Shown here: piece by piece, positions 7,077-15,689 of the stretch
Position numbering within the stretch: the stretch's first letter is position 1
Layout of the letters: each line of letters begins with the position of its first letter
Assembly: GCA_014874235.1 (NCBI GenBank)
Contig: JACWAC010000001.1
Span: 1 to 38,894 of the forward strand
Origin: Thermoplasmatales archaeon
Lineage (GTDB): Archaea; Thermoplasmatota; Thermoplasmata; Thermoplasmatales; GCA-001856825
DNA: 38,894 bases
Reading direction: 5' to 3'
The notes under the pieces: generated by a model
Database searches by the model: none
Seen by the model: only the letters and a program-made list of their open reading frames with translations
What the model was told of the DNA's origin: nothing
Made by a program: the position numbers and the translations under genes

Positions 7077-7970
7077 ATGAATGAAAAACGAGAGTTTCCT
7101 GCTGCTCAACTTACAAGCCTGGTGTTGTTTGTACTGTCATCAGTCTTCGCCGTATATCTGGCAGATATCGCTCTGCAGGTGAGTCCTTCATCTTCTGCGA
7201 ACAGCCCAACTTCTGGATTTGGATATGTGGCATATTACCTGGTTGCAGCAGTGGTGTTTTCCTTCCTGTTGATCTATCTTTCTAAGAGGTACAAACTGAA
7301 TTTCCTGAAGTGGCTCTTTGTGGCGGTGATAGGTCTGGTCGTGTTCATGGTGTGGAACTATCTGGGCCTTGTTATCGCCAATACTTACGCCGAGTACTAT
7401 GCCATCATTATAGCAGCTCCCGTCGTAATGGTCCTTGCTATGATATTCTTGAACAGGTGGTACGTGGTGAACGTGGCTGGTTTTTTCCTGACTTCGGGAA
7501 TAGCCTTCCTCCTGGGTCTCGTTTTGGGAATATGGGCAGCTGCTGCATTTCTGGCCATCTTTGCGATCTATGATTACATTTCCGTCTACAAGACAAAGCA
7601 CATGATAGGGCTTGCCAAGATTGCAATAGACAGGGACCTGCCTATGCTGTTCGTTTTTCCAACTGATTTCAGGAAAAAATTAGTGAAAATAGAAATGACA
7701 GACGAAGGAATTGCTGAGCACAGTGCGATGGCCCTGGGTTTTGGGGATGTCGCTTTCCCGGGAATAATGGTGGTTGCTTCTGCAATATACGGGATCAAGA
7801 TTGGACACTTCTATCCCTTTTTCATACTGCCGTTGATAGGAGGGATCGTGGGAATGATTTTCCTGGTGCTCGGCAACGTCAAGAAACCGGCGCCTGGTCT
7901 ACCCTTCCTGAACACTGGAGTAATTGCGGGAACGCTTCTGTCTTACCTGATTTTCGTAGTTATATTGTGA
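7077..7970 (+). CDS. Presenilin/signal-peptide-peptidase-type intramembrane aspartyl protease
   Basis: This polytopic membrane protease cleaves substrates within the lipid bilayer. The 297-residue product has about nine hydrophobic segments. The two catalytic aspartates are recognisable: the YD motif at Y165-D166 (FAIYDYISV) and the GxGD motif at G221-D224 (LGFGDVAFPG). The third signature, PxLP in the last third, is present as PGLP at 273-276. The spacing matches archaeal presenilin-homologue proteases of peptidase family A22. Natural substrates are unknown; clearance of signal-peptide remnants is a common guess. A TATATA stretch near 7021-7027 would give a leader of roughly 30 nt. The gene is monocistronic and converges on the flavoprotein gene at 8057. 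Confidence 0.88.
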   Translation: MNEKREFPAAQLTSLVLFVLSSVFAVYLADIALQVSPSSSANSPTSGFGYVAYYLVAAVVFSFLLIYLSKRYKLNFLKWLFVAVIGLVVFMVWNYLGLVIANTYAEYYAIIIAAPVVMVLAMIFLNRWYVVNVAGFFLTSGIAFLLGLVLGIWAAAAFLAIFAIYDYISVYKTKHMIGLAKIAIDRDLPMLFVFPTDFRKKLVKIEMTDEGIAEHSAMALGFGDVAFPGIMVVASAIYGIKIGHFYPFFILPLIGGIVGMIFLVLGNVKKPAPGLPFLNTGVIAGTLLSYLIFVVIL

Positions 7971-8056
7971 TCTCTGGCCACACGTTTCGAATTAGAACTT
8001 CGGAGCAACCTGTGTTGAACAGACTTCCTCTGGTCAGGCCGTCTCTAGAATGTCGT

Positions 8057-9493
8057 CTAAACAGGAGAAGAAGGCATTCTCGCCTTCGCTTCGTTGATCA
8101 TTGAGACTACCGTCCTCTTGAACTCTGGAAATTCCTTCGGTGACTTTGGATAGTTTGCGTATATTCCGTTGAACTCCTTCATTTTGTTGGTGGTCCATAC
8201 GAGGTCTTTGAATGCCCTGAGGGCTCCAACTCCCTTTACGAGCTTGCTGACTTTCTTTGTGAGTGATAGTTCAGGAATTCTTCCGTACGTTATTTCTACA
8301 GCTTCCTCGTAAGTGATGAAGCTCTTCATCCCGTAATCTATGTCCTTGTTGTTCATGGACTGAAGGAACGTCCTGAATATCTCCATCCCGGCCATGCTCT
8401 TACCGTACTGTTTTACATAGTCCACGTTGTAGTTCCAGAGCCCTTCCAGGCTGGCATCTCCAGTTTCCGCAGCGGTTGAAGCTGCCCTTCCCGCAAGCAC
8501 TCCACCTATCAGAGCTGGTCCGATACCTCCGGCGCTGAGGGGGTTTGCGGAGGCCATCGAATCCCCTGCACCTATGTATCCTGGATAGACCATTCCCTCC
8601 ATCTGTCTCCTGACGCTGACGCTCCAGTATCCCTCTCCATTCTTGCTGGAATTATCCAACTTATAGTCACTGAACAGGGGGTTCCACTTCACATATTTCT
8701 CTATGAGTGATTTCAGGTTGTCCGTTGCCCCGAACTTCTTGTTCCTGATCTCGAGGCTCCTGTGCTGGACTCCGAGTCCAACATTCACCCTTCCGCCCGT
8801 CTTGGGGAATACCCAGCCGTACCCTCCAGGAGCCATCTGCTGATTCAGATGGATGAGTGCGTTCTTCTTGTCGTAGTACTTCAGATCGCCGAAGGAGTCG
8901 TCCATCTTGTAGATGAATCTCCCCGTAAGTTCGAGGTCCTCATAATCTATCTCCTTGTCAATGTACTGGTTCTCCGGAAGCTTCCTCCTCAAGAGTGACG
9001 CTATTCCGAGAGCATCGATGGTCACCTTTCCTGTGATCCTTTCTTGCTCTCCCTTCTCGTTCTTTCCATAAACTCCCTTTACAATGTTATCCTCTAATAT
9101 CGGTCCCTCAATGCTGAATTTTCCCTTGAATTCCGCCCCGTTCTTCATTGCCTCATCAAACAGGGCCTTTCCAAATATTGGCCTTTCGAGGCTGTAGCCT
9201 TCTCCATCAAAGGGCAGTTTGTAACCCAGGTCCGGTGATAAGGCTACGACTCCGTCCACTTTTAATCCAAGGGCTTCGTCGCTGAACGTGTTTCCTAGAT
9301 TCTTTTGAACGAATGAAATGTGAGACCTGGCCACAGCATCACCGCAAACCCATCCCCAAACCGTCTTCTTTCCCGGTTCTTCTGCGGAGTTCCTGTCAAC
9401 CAGCAGCACTTTCTTCCCGAGCTTCCCCGCCATAGCTGCAGCTGTAGCCCCTGATACCCCGGCTCCTGCAACTATCACGTCGTAGTCCACCAT
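8057..9493 (-). CDS. Geranylgeranyl reductase family FAD-dependent oxidoreductase
   Basis: This enzyme probably saturates the isoprenoid chains of archaeal ether lipids, or a quinone tail. The 478-residue product opens with the FAD-binding Rossmann motif G10-x-G12-x2-G15 and the acidic strand end LLVDR. A Cys in CGD (C50) sits at the position conserved in geranylgeranyl reductases. PGGYGWVFP at 222-230 matches the family motif PxxYxWxFP, and the second FAD motif GYIGAGDS at 305-312 is followed by NPLSAGGIGPAL. Archaea often have several paralogues, and this one seems longer than the well-studied Thermoplasma enzyme of about 400 residues, so the exact substrate is open. The ATG lies 25 nt from a TATA-like box at 9514-9522. 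Confidence 0.85.
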   Translation of the reverse strand: MVDYDVIVAGAGVSGATAAAMAGKLGKKVLLVDRNSAEEPGKKTVWGWVCGDAVARSHISFVQKNLGNTFSDEALGLKVDGVVALSPDLGYKLPFDGEGYSLERPIFGKALFDEAMKNGAEFKGKFSIEGPILEDNIVKGVYGKNEKGEQERITGKVTIDALGIASLLRRKLPENQYIDKEIDYEDLELTGRFIYKMDDSFGDLKYYDKKNALIHLNQQMAPGGYGWVFPKTGGRVNVGLGVQHRSLEIRNKKFGATDNLKSLIEKYVKWNPLFSDYKLDNSSKNGEGYWSVSVRRQMEGMVYPGYIGAGDSMASANPLSAGGIGPALIGGVLAGRAASTAAETGDASLEGLWNYNVDYVKQYGKSMAGMEIFRTFLQSMNNKDIDYGMKSFITYEEAVEITYGRIPELSLTKKVSKLVKGVGALRAFKDLVWTTNKMKEFNGIYANYPKSPKEFPEFKRTVVSMINEAKARMPSSPV

Positions 9494-9513
9494 GTTGGTG
9501 AAACATCACTTCC

Positions 9514-9522
9514 TATTAAAAA
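9514..9522 (-). promoter_or_regulatory. TATA-like box of the geranylgeranyl-reductase-family gene
   Basis: TATTAAAAA on the plus strand (TTTTTAATA as transcribed) is centred at 9518, 25 nt before the ATG at 9493, consistent with a leaderless transcript. Confidence 0.5.
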
Positions 9523-9571
9523 GGGATGGTAGCCCTTCACAGACAACCTCGCGGTGGATGCTAGGCCTGAA

Positions 9572-11317
9572 CTAGTACATGTAATTGTACTGTGGTGAGT
9601 TAGGAGGGATATAGAAAAGCACAACGACGTGATATGGAGCGTACTTGTCCTCCAGCACTATTCCCGCTGCCTGTGTCAGATTGAAGAATACAACTGTCAC
9701 CGACACCTCACTCTTCTTGGGTATCTCGAGGTACGTGCCAGTTCCAGATGTCACAAATGCTGTCGTTCCATTTATGTAAAAATTTGATGAGTCATTGAAT
9801 TTGTATATCTCGAGATAAGCTGTGGGTCCGATGTTTCTCAGAGTCAGCTGGTTGATGGTTTGGTCCGAATAGTATGGATTGTGGTTGTCTGCGGTCAGAT
9901 TTGTGTCCAGAGCAACAACCGTTATGTTCCTGACATATGAAGTCGGCTTGCTGTTGGTGGTCGTTTCGACGCCCACTGTGAAACTGTACTGCCCGAGTGA
10001 GGTGCCATTGTAGGGACTGACGGAGACCCTGAAACTGCTCTTTTCCAGGGGAGCCATGGTTTCGTTAAATGACGGAGTTGAATAGAATCCAGTGGGTGAC
10101 TTTATGGTCACGCTGAGAGGGATTGTGTAATTGTTGAGGTTGTCAACTGTGAGGACCATACTGTCGATATTGAACATAGGGTTGCCGTTAACGACAAAAT
10201 TGTTTCCGGCTGTCAAGTCAGAGGTCGCAATGTTTGGCGCTACGTGTTCTGCGAAGGGGACGGGAGAGAAGCTTATTGCCACCAGGGCGATTGCGACGAT
10301 CCCCACCACGATTTCCTTCTTCCCCGGTTTAGATATGTCGTTGAGAGGTGGAGGGTGAGAGAGCCCGAGCACTATGATGATTATCGCAAACAGTATCCAG
10401 GAGACGTAGTATATGCCCAGTATGACCAAGATGACTATGAATGCGTAGCTGAGATATTTCGCGTTCTTTCCGAGCAGTCCTCTTGCGACGTGACCTCCGT
10501 CCAGCTGTCCGATAGGGAAAAGATTGATTGCTGTGACAAGGAATCCGACCCAGGCCGCGAATGCTACGGGATGGACGCTGTGGGACATCTGGATTGCGGG
10601 AAAAATGTAGTATATCACTGGCAGTGAGATGAGTGTTGTATCCTGGTAATTGGTCACTATGACTGGCTTCTGGACAGTTCCCAGGTAGGCACCTATTATT
10701 CCAATTATGATGCTCATCACGAAGCCAACGAGCGGACCAGCGGCACCAATCTTGATGAGAGTTTTCCTGTCAGGGAGCGGGTCCCTGAGAGATATCAGGG
10801 CACCAAGCGTGCCCAGCGGAGGGAAGGGAGCGGGAATAAAAAATGGGAGGGATGCCGCAACTCCATTCCTCTTGGCCATATAATAGTGGCCGAGCTCGTG
10901 AGAGGTCAGTATTATGAGTAGAGGGAGGGAGAAGAAAAGAAAACCGAAGAAATACGCGGAGACCGTCTTGCCTATCCCGAAATAACCCGAATACAGTATC
11001 TCTCCGACCCACGTTGTAGATGCAATAGTCGCTACCAATAAGACTATGTTCACCCAGATTCCGAACGGTTGGGTCTTTCTACGCTTTATGATGGAAATGA
11101 CGTAGTCCGATCCTGATTCATTCCTCTTCCCGATGACGGGTATGTACCCCACACCCTTCAGATCAATGACCAGTTTCTTGAAGTCACCCTCAAGATTAGG
11201 ATCGACCAACGTATAGAACTCATAGACTCCTTCCTGGACTTTGACCTCGCCTGTGATAGCAAAATACTTTCGTACCGCAGAGCGAATCGTTACTAGTTCA
11301 TCTGCTGTGATACGCAA
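9572..11317 (-). CDS. Site-2-protease-type (M50) membrane metalloprotease with large C-terminal domain
   Basis: This zinc intramembrane or membrane protease has 581 residues. An N-terminal soluble domain of about 80 residues precedes the membrane core. The zinc motif HELGH is at 140-144 and the distal ligand motif QLDGGH (D273) is preceded by NLFPIG. About six to eight helices are predicted up to residue 330, followed by about 230 residues rich in Thr, Ser and Asn with many N-x-S/T sites and beta-strand patterning, likely an Ig-like domain outside the cell. The start is TTG at 11317, with GAGG just upstream; it overlaps the alaS 3' end by 20 bp, so the two are read together. The coupling to alaS is probably one of convenience. 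Substrate unknown. Confidence 0.85.
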   Translation of the reverse strand: MRITADELVTIRSAVRKYFAITGEVKVQEGVYEFYTLVDPNLEGDFKKLVIDLKGVGYIPVIGKRNESGSDYVISIIKRRKTQPFGIWVNIVLLVATIASTTWVGEILYSGYFGIGKTVSAYFFGFLFFSLPLLIILTSHELGHYYMAKRNGVAASLPFFIPAPFPPLGTLGALISLRDPLPDRKTLIKIGAAGPLVGFVMSIIIGIIGAYLGTVQKPVIVTNYQDTTLISLPVIYYIFPAIQMSHSVHPVAFAAWVGFLVTAINLFPIGQLDGGHVARGLLGKNAKYLSYAFIVILVILGIYYVSWILFAIIIIVLGLSHPPPLNDISKPGKKEIVVGIVAIALVAISFSPVPFAEHVAPNIATSDLTAGNNFVVNGNPMFNIDSMVLTVDNLNNYTIPLSVTIKSPTGFYSTPSFNETMAPLEKSSFRVSVSPYNGTSLGQYSFTVGVETTTNSKPTSYVRNITVVALDTNLTADNHNPYYSDQTINQLTLRNIGPTAYLEIYKFNDSSNFYINGTTAFVTSGTGTYLEIPKKSEVSVTVVFFNLTQAAGIVLEDKYAPYHVVVLFYIPPNSPQYNYMY

Positions 11318-13883
11318 TCGCCTCTTCTACCTCTTTCCTACCGAGATTTTGCTTTAATACTTTTCCCTGGGCGTATGTGTTATTTCCCCCCCCTTTGACA
11401 AATCCCTTCTTCTCGAGAATGTGCATGATGTCCAGTGCAGAAACATCGGGGGAAGAGGAGACTACTCTCAGCCTTTCTTTAGAAATTACGATGCCCATTG
11501 ATGACGATAGGCTCTTGGAGACGGACTCCGCAATGGACTCGTTCACTTCCATTATCCTCAGTTCTTTGTCCCCGTACTTGATCCTGGAATAATCGAAACC
11601 GGATTCAATCGCCTTCCTTGTCTCCTCCAGTGTGTGACTCAAGTTTTCAAAAGTCCTTACGGGGTCTTCACCCAGTTTCTCCCTTATCCTGTTCAGTTGA
11701 CTGACGTGACTGTCTGAATACTCCACTGCAGATCTTCCAGCTGCGAAGTTGAATCTCATTATGCCGTCCTGGATCCTCTCGACCCTCACTACCTTGATGT
11801 AACCTACCTCCCCTGTGGAATCGAGATGAGTACCTCCGCAACCTTCTGCATCTATGCCGGGTATCTCTACCAGCCTGAGCATATTACCCTCGGGTATCCC
11901 TCCCTGGTAGAGCGTGAATCCGAAATTGCTCTCCGCTTCGTTCCTGTTGACGAACTCCTTGTGAAGTGGAAGGTTCATCCTGATGATCTCGTTGGCTCTC
12001 TCTTCTATCCTGGATATCTCTTCCTGGGAGACATCCCTGAAGTGGGTGACGTCCAGTCTGCTAACCTTCTCGTCCTTTTGTGCCCCGGCCTGCCATATGT
12101 GCGGACCAAGGATGTCCCTGATGGACGATAGCAATATGTGGGTGGCGGTGTGGTTCTGCATCAGCCTCTTTCTCCTGTCCTCCACCACTCTTCCGTGGAC
12201 GGCATCCCCTATCGAAAGGCCCTGCACATCGTCCACCTCGTGGACGATCGTACCATCCACGGACTTCACTCCCCTGACATCCACCTTCTTATCTGCAACC
12301 ATGAGAAACCCACGATCGGAGGGCTGTCCTCCCCCCTCCGGATAGAAATACGTGTTTTCGAGGATAACCGTCCCATCCTCCACGCCAACAATCTTGCTGT
12401 TGAACTCTAGTATCCGTTCGTTCTCGTAATAGGACCTTCCCGTTTGAGGGTATCTTTTCTTGAGAACTCGTTCTTTCTCCTTGGGTTCCCTTCGAATGTT
12501 GGAAAATCCCTTTGTCTTCTCCAGTTTTTCCGGGAATCTTATTCCTAGCGCTTCGCACCTCTCTCTCACATACTCTATCGGCAAACCATTCGACTCGAAG
12601 AGCAGTAGAACGTCGTTCGCACTGATCGCACCTGCCTTCGCGTACTTCTTGATCATTCCATCTCCCTTCCCCAGGAGCTCATCAAATCTCTCCACTTCCA
12701 GCTTTACTATCTCCCTCGCAGATCCTTCCAGTTTCACGTCGAGTATGTCCTTGAATCTCTCCTTCTGCTGCTCGATCAGATCCCACAACTCTGTCTCCAT
12801 CTCCAGTTTCTTCCTGGCGAGCAAAGCTCTTCTTATCAACATCCTCAGTACATAACCGGCCTTCGAATTCGATGGGACGAGGCCGTCGTAGAGAAGAATC
12901 GCAATCGCCCTGGTGTGGTCCGCGAGGATGTAAATGTTTGACAGTCTGTCCAGGCTCGATCTTCCATCCTCACTCAGAGACTTGAGGAAATCCTTTTCGG
13001 AGCCATCCTCTCTTGCGTAAGCATCTATGAACTCCCGCAGGAAATCGGGCCGGCCCATCTTGATCTCGTTCATCAGCCCCTGCACCAACTGAGGGTAGAG
13101 GGCTTCATAGATCGTATCCGTCCCCTGTGACAACCAGGTCAACCGCTCTATTCCATATCCGGTATCAACAATCCTGTTTTCCATTTTCTTGTATCTGATT
13201 CCATCTATCTCCACATCTCCGTCTGTCGACTCCACCATGTCCATGAACACGAGCGTAGCCACCTCCAGACCCCTAACCATCACCTCGACGGACGAACCTC
13301 CGTTGCCCCCTCCTGCCCACGGTTTCTCCTTGAATATTATCTCCACCTTGTTGACTCCAAGATGCTCGAGGAACTTTACGGCCATTTCTACTGTCTTGTC
13401 TTTCCAGTATACCTCCTCTCCGGGAAAATTGAATGCCTTTGCGCCACCCATCTCGAATACGGAGAGATGCCTTCCCGTCTTCCCGACATTGTCGAGGTCG
13501 ACCGTCCGTATGCAGGGTTGTGAAATGACAAGCGGGTTCCCTGGCGGAGGTACCTTTCCCGATGTCACGTGGGGCTGGAAGTCGTATATGCTGGCGTTCA
13601 CTAGGTAGACGTCCTCCCTCCACCTGGCGACTATCGGGTATCGCTTGACCCTCTTGTGACCCAGTTGCTCGAAGAACGACAGGAACTCCTCCCTCATCTC
13701 CTGCAGGGTGTATTTCCTGGAGGTCGGAGGGTTGTCTATGAAAGAGTACGGATCGCAGGGGATCTCACCGCACGTTTCCCTCTTTACATCAAGTGTCCAG
13801 AACACCTTTCCACAGTGAGCGCAAATTTTCCTGTGATAACTTTTGTTTGTGAAATATCCTATTACCTCTTCTCGTTCTACCAC
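11298..13883 (-). CDS. alaS: Alanyl-tRNA synthetase (archaeal type)
   Basis: It charges tRNA-Ala with alanine and edits mischarged Ser or Gly. The 861 residues show the archaeal layout. An N-terminal zinc module has C21, C24, C38 and C43 (CAHCGKVFW, ETCGEIPC). The class II catalytic core at about 60-260 includes RTVDLDNVG, FEMGGAKAF and DTGYGIERLTW, and a tRNA-recognition helical domain follows. The editing domain has GGGQPSDRG at 517-525, HTATH at 578-582 and CGGTH at 682-686, ahead of a short C-terminal domain. The GTG start lies 23.5 nt from the centre of the symmetric TATA element at 13901-13910, so the mRNA is probably leaderless. A tRNA-Ala(GGC) gene and a trans-editing alaX are in the same window. 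Confidence 0.97.
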   Translation of the reverse strand: MVEREEVIGYFTNKSYHRKICAHCGKVFWTLDVKRETCGEIPCDPYSFIDNPPTSRKYTLQEMREEFLSFFEQLGHKRVKRYPIVARWREDVYLVNASIYDFQPHVTSGKVPPPGNPLVISQPCIRTVDLDNVGKTGRHLSVFEMGGAKAFNFPGEEVYWKDKTVEMAVKFLEHLGVNKVEIIFKEKPWAGGGNGGSSVEVMVRGLEVATLVFMDMVESTDGDVEIDGIRYKKMENRIVDTGYGIERLTWLSQGTDTIYEALYPQLVQGLMNEIKMGRPDFLREFIDAYAREDGSEKDFLKSLSEDGRSSLDRLSNIYILADHTRAIAILLYDGLVPSNSKAGYVLRMLIRRALLARKKLEMETELWDLIEQQKERFKDILDVKLEGSAREIVKLEVERFDELLGKGDGMIKKYAKAGAISANDVLLLFESNGLPIEYVRERCEALGIRFPEKLEKTKGFSNIRREPKEKERVLKKRYPQTGRSYYENERILEFNSKIVGVEDGTVILENTYFYPEGGGQPSDRGFLMVADKKVDVRGVKSVDGTIVHEVDDVQGLSIGDAVHGRVVEDRRKRLMQNHTATHILLSSIRDILGPHIWQAGAQKDEKVSRLDVTHFRDVSQEEISRIEERANEIIRMNLPLHKEFVNRNEAESNFGFTLYQGGIPEGNMLRLVEIPGIDAEGCGGTHLDSTGEVGYIKVVRVERIQDGIMRFNFAAGRSAVEYSDSHVSQLNRIREKLGEDPVRTFENLSHTLEETRKAIESGFDYSRIKYGDKELRIMEVNESIAESVSKSLSSSMGIVISKERLRVVSSSPDVSALDIMHILEKKGFVKGGGNNTYAQGKVLKQNLGRKEVEEAIAYHSR

Positions 13884-13900
13884 AAGACTGGAAGAATAAC

Positions 13901-13910
13901 TATTTTAAAT
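13901..13910. promoter_or_regulatory. Single symmetric TATA element shared by alaS and trmI
   Basis: The core TTTAAA (13904-13909) within TATTTTAAAT is centred at 13906.5. That is exactly 23.5 nt from the alaS GTG on the minus strand and 23.5 nt from the trmI GTG on the plus strand. Purine-rich flanks that could act as BRE lie on both sides. No other TATA-like box is seen in the 46-bp gap, so one element may drive both leaderless genes. Confidence 0.6.
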
Positions 13911-13929
13911 TCTTTGTTCTGCTCAATTT

Positions 13930-14652
13930 GTGCTCATCACCATTTACAACGAGAGCGAACTCCATTCCTTCTCTGACAGGGCGGGTCTCCTTTATATAAG
14001 GGAACTCGGAAATGTCGACACCGGCAAGTTTTCCGTTTCATCTGAAGAAATCGAGATCGGATCGAGGAAGTTCAGGACAAGGAGATCCACTCTGAGCGAC
14101 GTTTCGTCGTCTATCGAGAGGGGTCCGCAGGTTGTCCTGCCAAAGGATGTCAGTCAGATCTGTTTTGATCTCGACTTACCCTTCTGTTCCAGACTGCTGG
14201 AGATCGGTGGAGGGTCCGGCGGGTTCTCTATCCTTGCTGCACTGATGTACAAGGTGAAGATAGTGAGCTACGAACTCGATGCAGGGTATTTTGAACTCCT
14301 CAGGAGGAACATCAGGAGATTCGAGGTTGACGACCTGATAGAGGCAAACAACAGGGATGGAAGGGAGGCAGATGCCAATGGATACGAGTGCGTTTTCATT
14401 GACAATCCCGAGCCCTGGAATTTCCTGGATGTGAAACTCACCGGAACGAAAAAAGTATCCTCGATCCTCCCAACCTACTCCCAGGCTGAGAGATTTTCGC
14501 GTTTCCTGTTAAAGAAGAATTTTTTAGTTAGCGTTCATGAACTCATAGATGTTCCTATCAAGCTGAGCGCGATGGGGATGAGACCCGAAACGTCGTTTCT
14601 GTATCATACTGGATTCATAGTTTCGGGGATGAGTGTGAATCTTAATGGATGA
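13930..14652 (+). CDS. trmI: tRNA (adenine-N1)-methyltransferase TrmI
   Basis: This S-adenosylmethionine-dependent enzyme makes m1A at position 58, and in some archaea also 57, of the tRNA T loop. The 240-residue product has an N-terminal beta domain (1-60), the family motif RGPQVVLPKD at 64-73, the SAM-binding loop EIGGGSGGFS at 91-100, an acidic strand end YELD, and the catalytic-region motif DNPEPW at 158-163, which corresponds to the D-x-PxPW of TrmI/Trm61 proteins. Predicted to start at GTG 13930 on a leaderless transcript from the shared element centred at 13906.5. Its end overlaps the taw1 start by 8 bp, so both tRNA-modifying enzymes are made from one mRNA. Confidence 0.87.
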   Translation: MLITIYNESELHSFSDRAGLLYIRELGNVDTGKFSVSSEEIEIGSRKFRTRRSTLSDVSSSIERGPQVVLPKDVSQICFDLDLPFCSRLLEIGGGSGGFSILAALMYKVKIVSYELDAGYFELLRRNIRRFEVDDLIEANNRDGREADANGYECVFIDNPEPWNFLDVKLTGTKKVSSILPTYSQAERFSRFLLKKNFLVSVHELIDVPIKLSAMGMRPETSFLYHTGFIVSGMSVNLNG

Positions 14653-15583
14653 AGTCAAGAAGAAGGCACTGGAGAAACAGGGGTACAAGATAGTTGGAAA
14701 CCATTCCGGCGTCAAGCTGTGCCACTGGGTCAGGCAAGACCTATACTACAACAGGCCCTGTTACAAGAACACCTTTTATGGGATCGAGAGCCACAGGTGC
14801 GTGCAGATGACCCCTTCAGTTGACTGGTGCTCTGAGAACTGCACGTTCTGCTGGAGGTCGCAAGGGTGGGAGGGGGCAAAGATTCCGCAGGAGGATGAGG
14901 CCGTAGACATCCTCGAAGGGTCCATTCAGGCGCAAAAGTTGCTGCTGACGGGCTTCAAAGGGGACTCAAGGACAAACATGAAGAAGTGGTTGGATGCACA
15001 ACAACCAAAACACATGGCCATTTCACTGACCGGCGAACCCACCCTCTACGGGAAGCTGGACGATCTTCTCAGGGAAGCGAAAGACAGGCACATCTCCACC
15101 TTCGTCGTGACCAACGGAACGCAACCAGACGCACTCGAAAGACTGAAGGTCCTCCCGACACAACTGTACGTCACCGTTGCCGCCCCCAACAAGAAGCTGT
15201 TCAACGAAATCCTCAATCCGATCTACAGAGACTCCTGGGAGAGGTTGAACAGGACGCTTGAAATTCTCCCCTCTCTCAAGACCAGAACGGTGATAAGACA
15301 CACTCTTGTCAAGGATTTCAATCTGGGTTACGTGGAAGAGTACTACAGACTGGACAAGAAAGCAGACCCCGACTTCATAGAGAACAAGGGGTACGTTCAC
15401 GTCGGAGGCTCGAGGAACAGACTGACGATCAACAACATGCCCTCTCACGAAGAGATAAGGGACTTTTCGTTCAGGCTGAACGGATACCTGAATTACGACT
15501 TCGGAGGAGAACGGGAGGACTCCAGAATAGTACTCCTTAGCAAAGACAGAAGGGCGAACAAGATAGATTTCTCTGCGATATGA
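14645..15583 (+). CDS. taw1: 4-demethylwyosine synthase Taw1 (TYW1), radical SAM enzyme
   Basis: It condenses N1-methylguanosine at position 37 of tRNA-Phe with pyruvate to form the tricyclic 4-demethylwyosine base. The 312 residues hold the radical SAM motif C62-x3-C66-x2-C69 (WCSENCTFCWR) and three upstream cysteines C26, C39 and C52, which bind the second [4Fe-4S] cluster in archaeal Taw1. A GEPT motif (SLTGEPTLYG) follows at about 120, then a TIM-barrel body ending with HVGGSRNRL. All six cluster cysteines are present. The gene overlaps trmI by 8 bp. A Trm5-type enzyme that makes the m1G37 substrate would be needed and is not in this window. Confidence 0.93.
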   Translation: MDEVKKKALEKQGYKIVGNHSGVKLCHWVRQDLYYNRPCYKNTFYGIESHRCVQMTPSVDWCSENCTFCWRSQGWEGAKIPQEDEAVDILEGSIQAQKLLLTGFKGDSRTNMKKWLDAQQPKHMAISLTGEPTLYGKLDDLLREAKDRHISTFVVTNGTQPDALERLKVLPTQLYVTVAAPNKKLFNEILNPIYRDSWERLNRTLEILPSLKTRTVIRHTLVKDFNLGYVEEYYRLDKKADPDFIENKGYVHVGGSRNRLTINNMPSHEEIRDFSFRLNGYLNYDFGGEREDSRIVLLSKDRRANKIDFSAI

Positions 15584-15645
15584 TCTGTGGAAAGGATGTC
15601 AATTAAAGAGATTAGTCAAATGCAATAATTTTAAACAACGCTAAA

Positions 15646-15654
15646 AATTTATAT
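15646..15654 (+). promoter_or_regulatory. TATA box of the sdhA1 operon
   Basis: AATTTATAT is centred near 15650, giving a predicted start of transcription near 15675 and a short leader before the ATG at 15690. A second AT-rich element (ATTTTAAAC, about 15628-15636) lies just upstream and could be an alternative box. Confidence 0.5.
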
Positions 15655-15689
15655 CTCCTTAAACATGGACGAAAGGCCAGTTGAATTTG

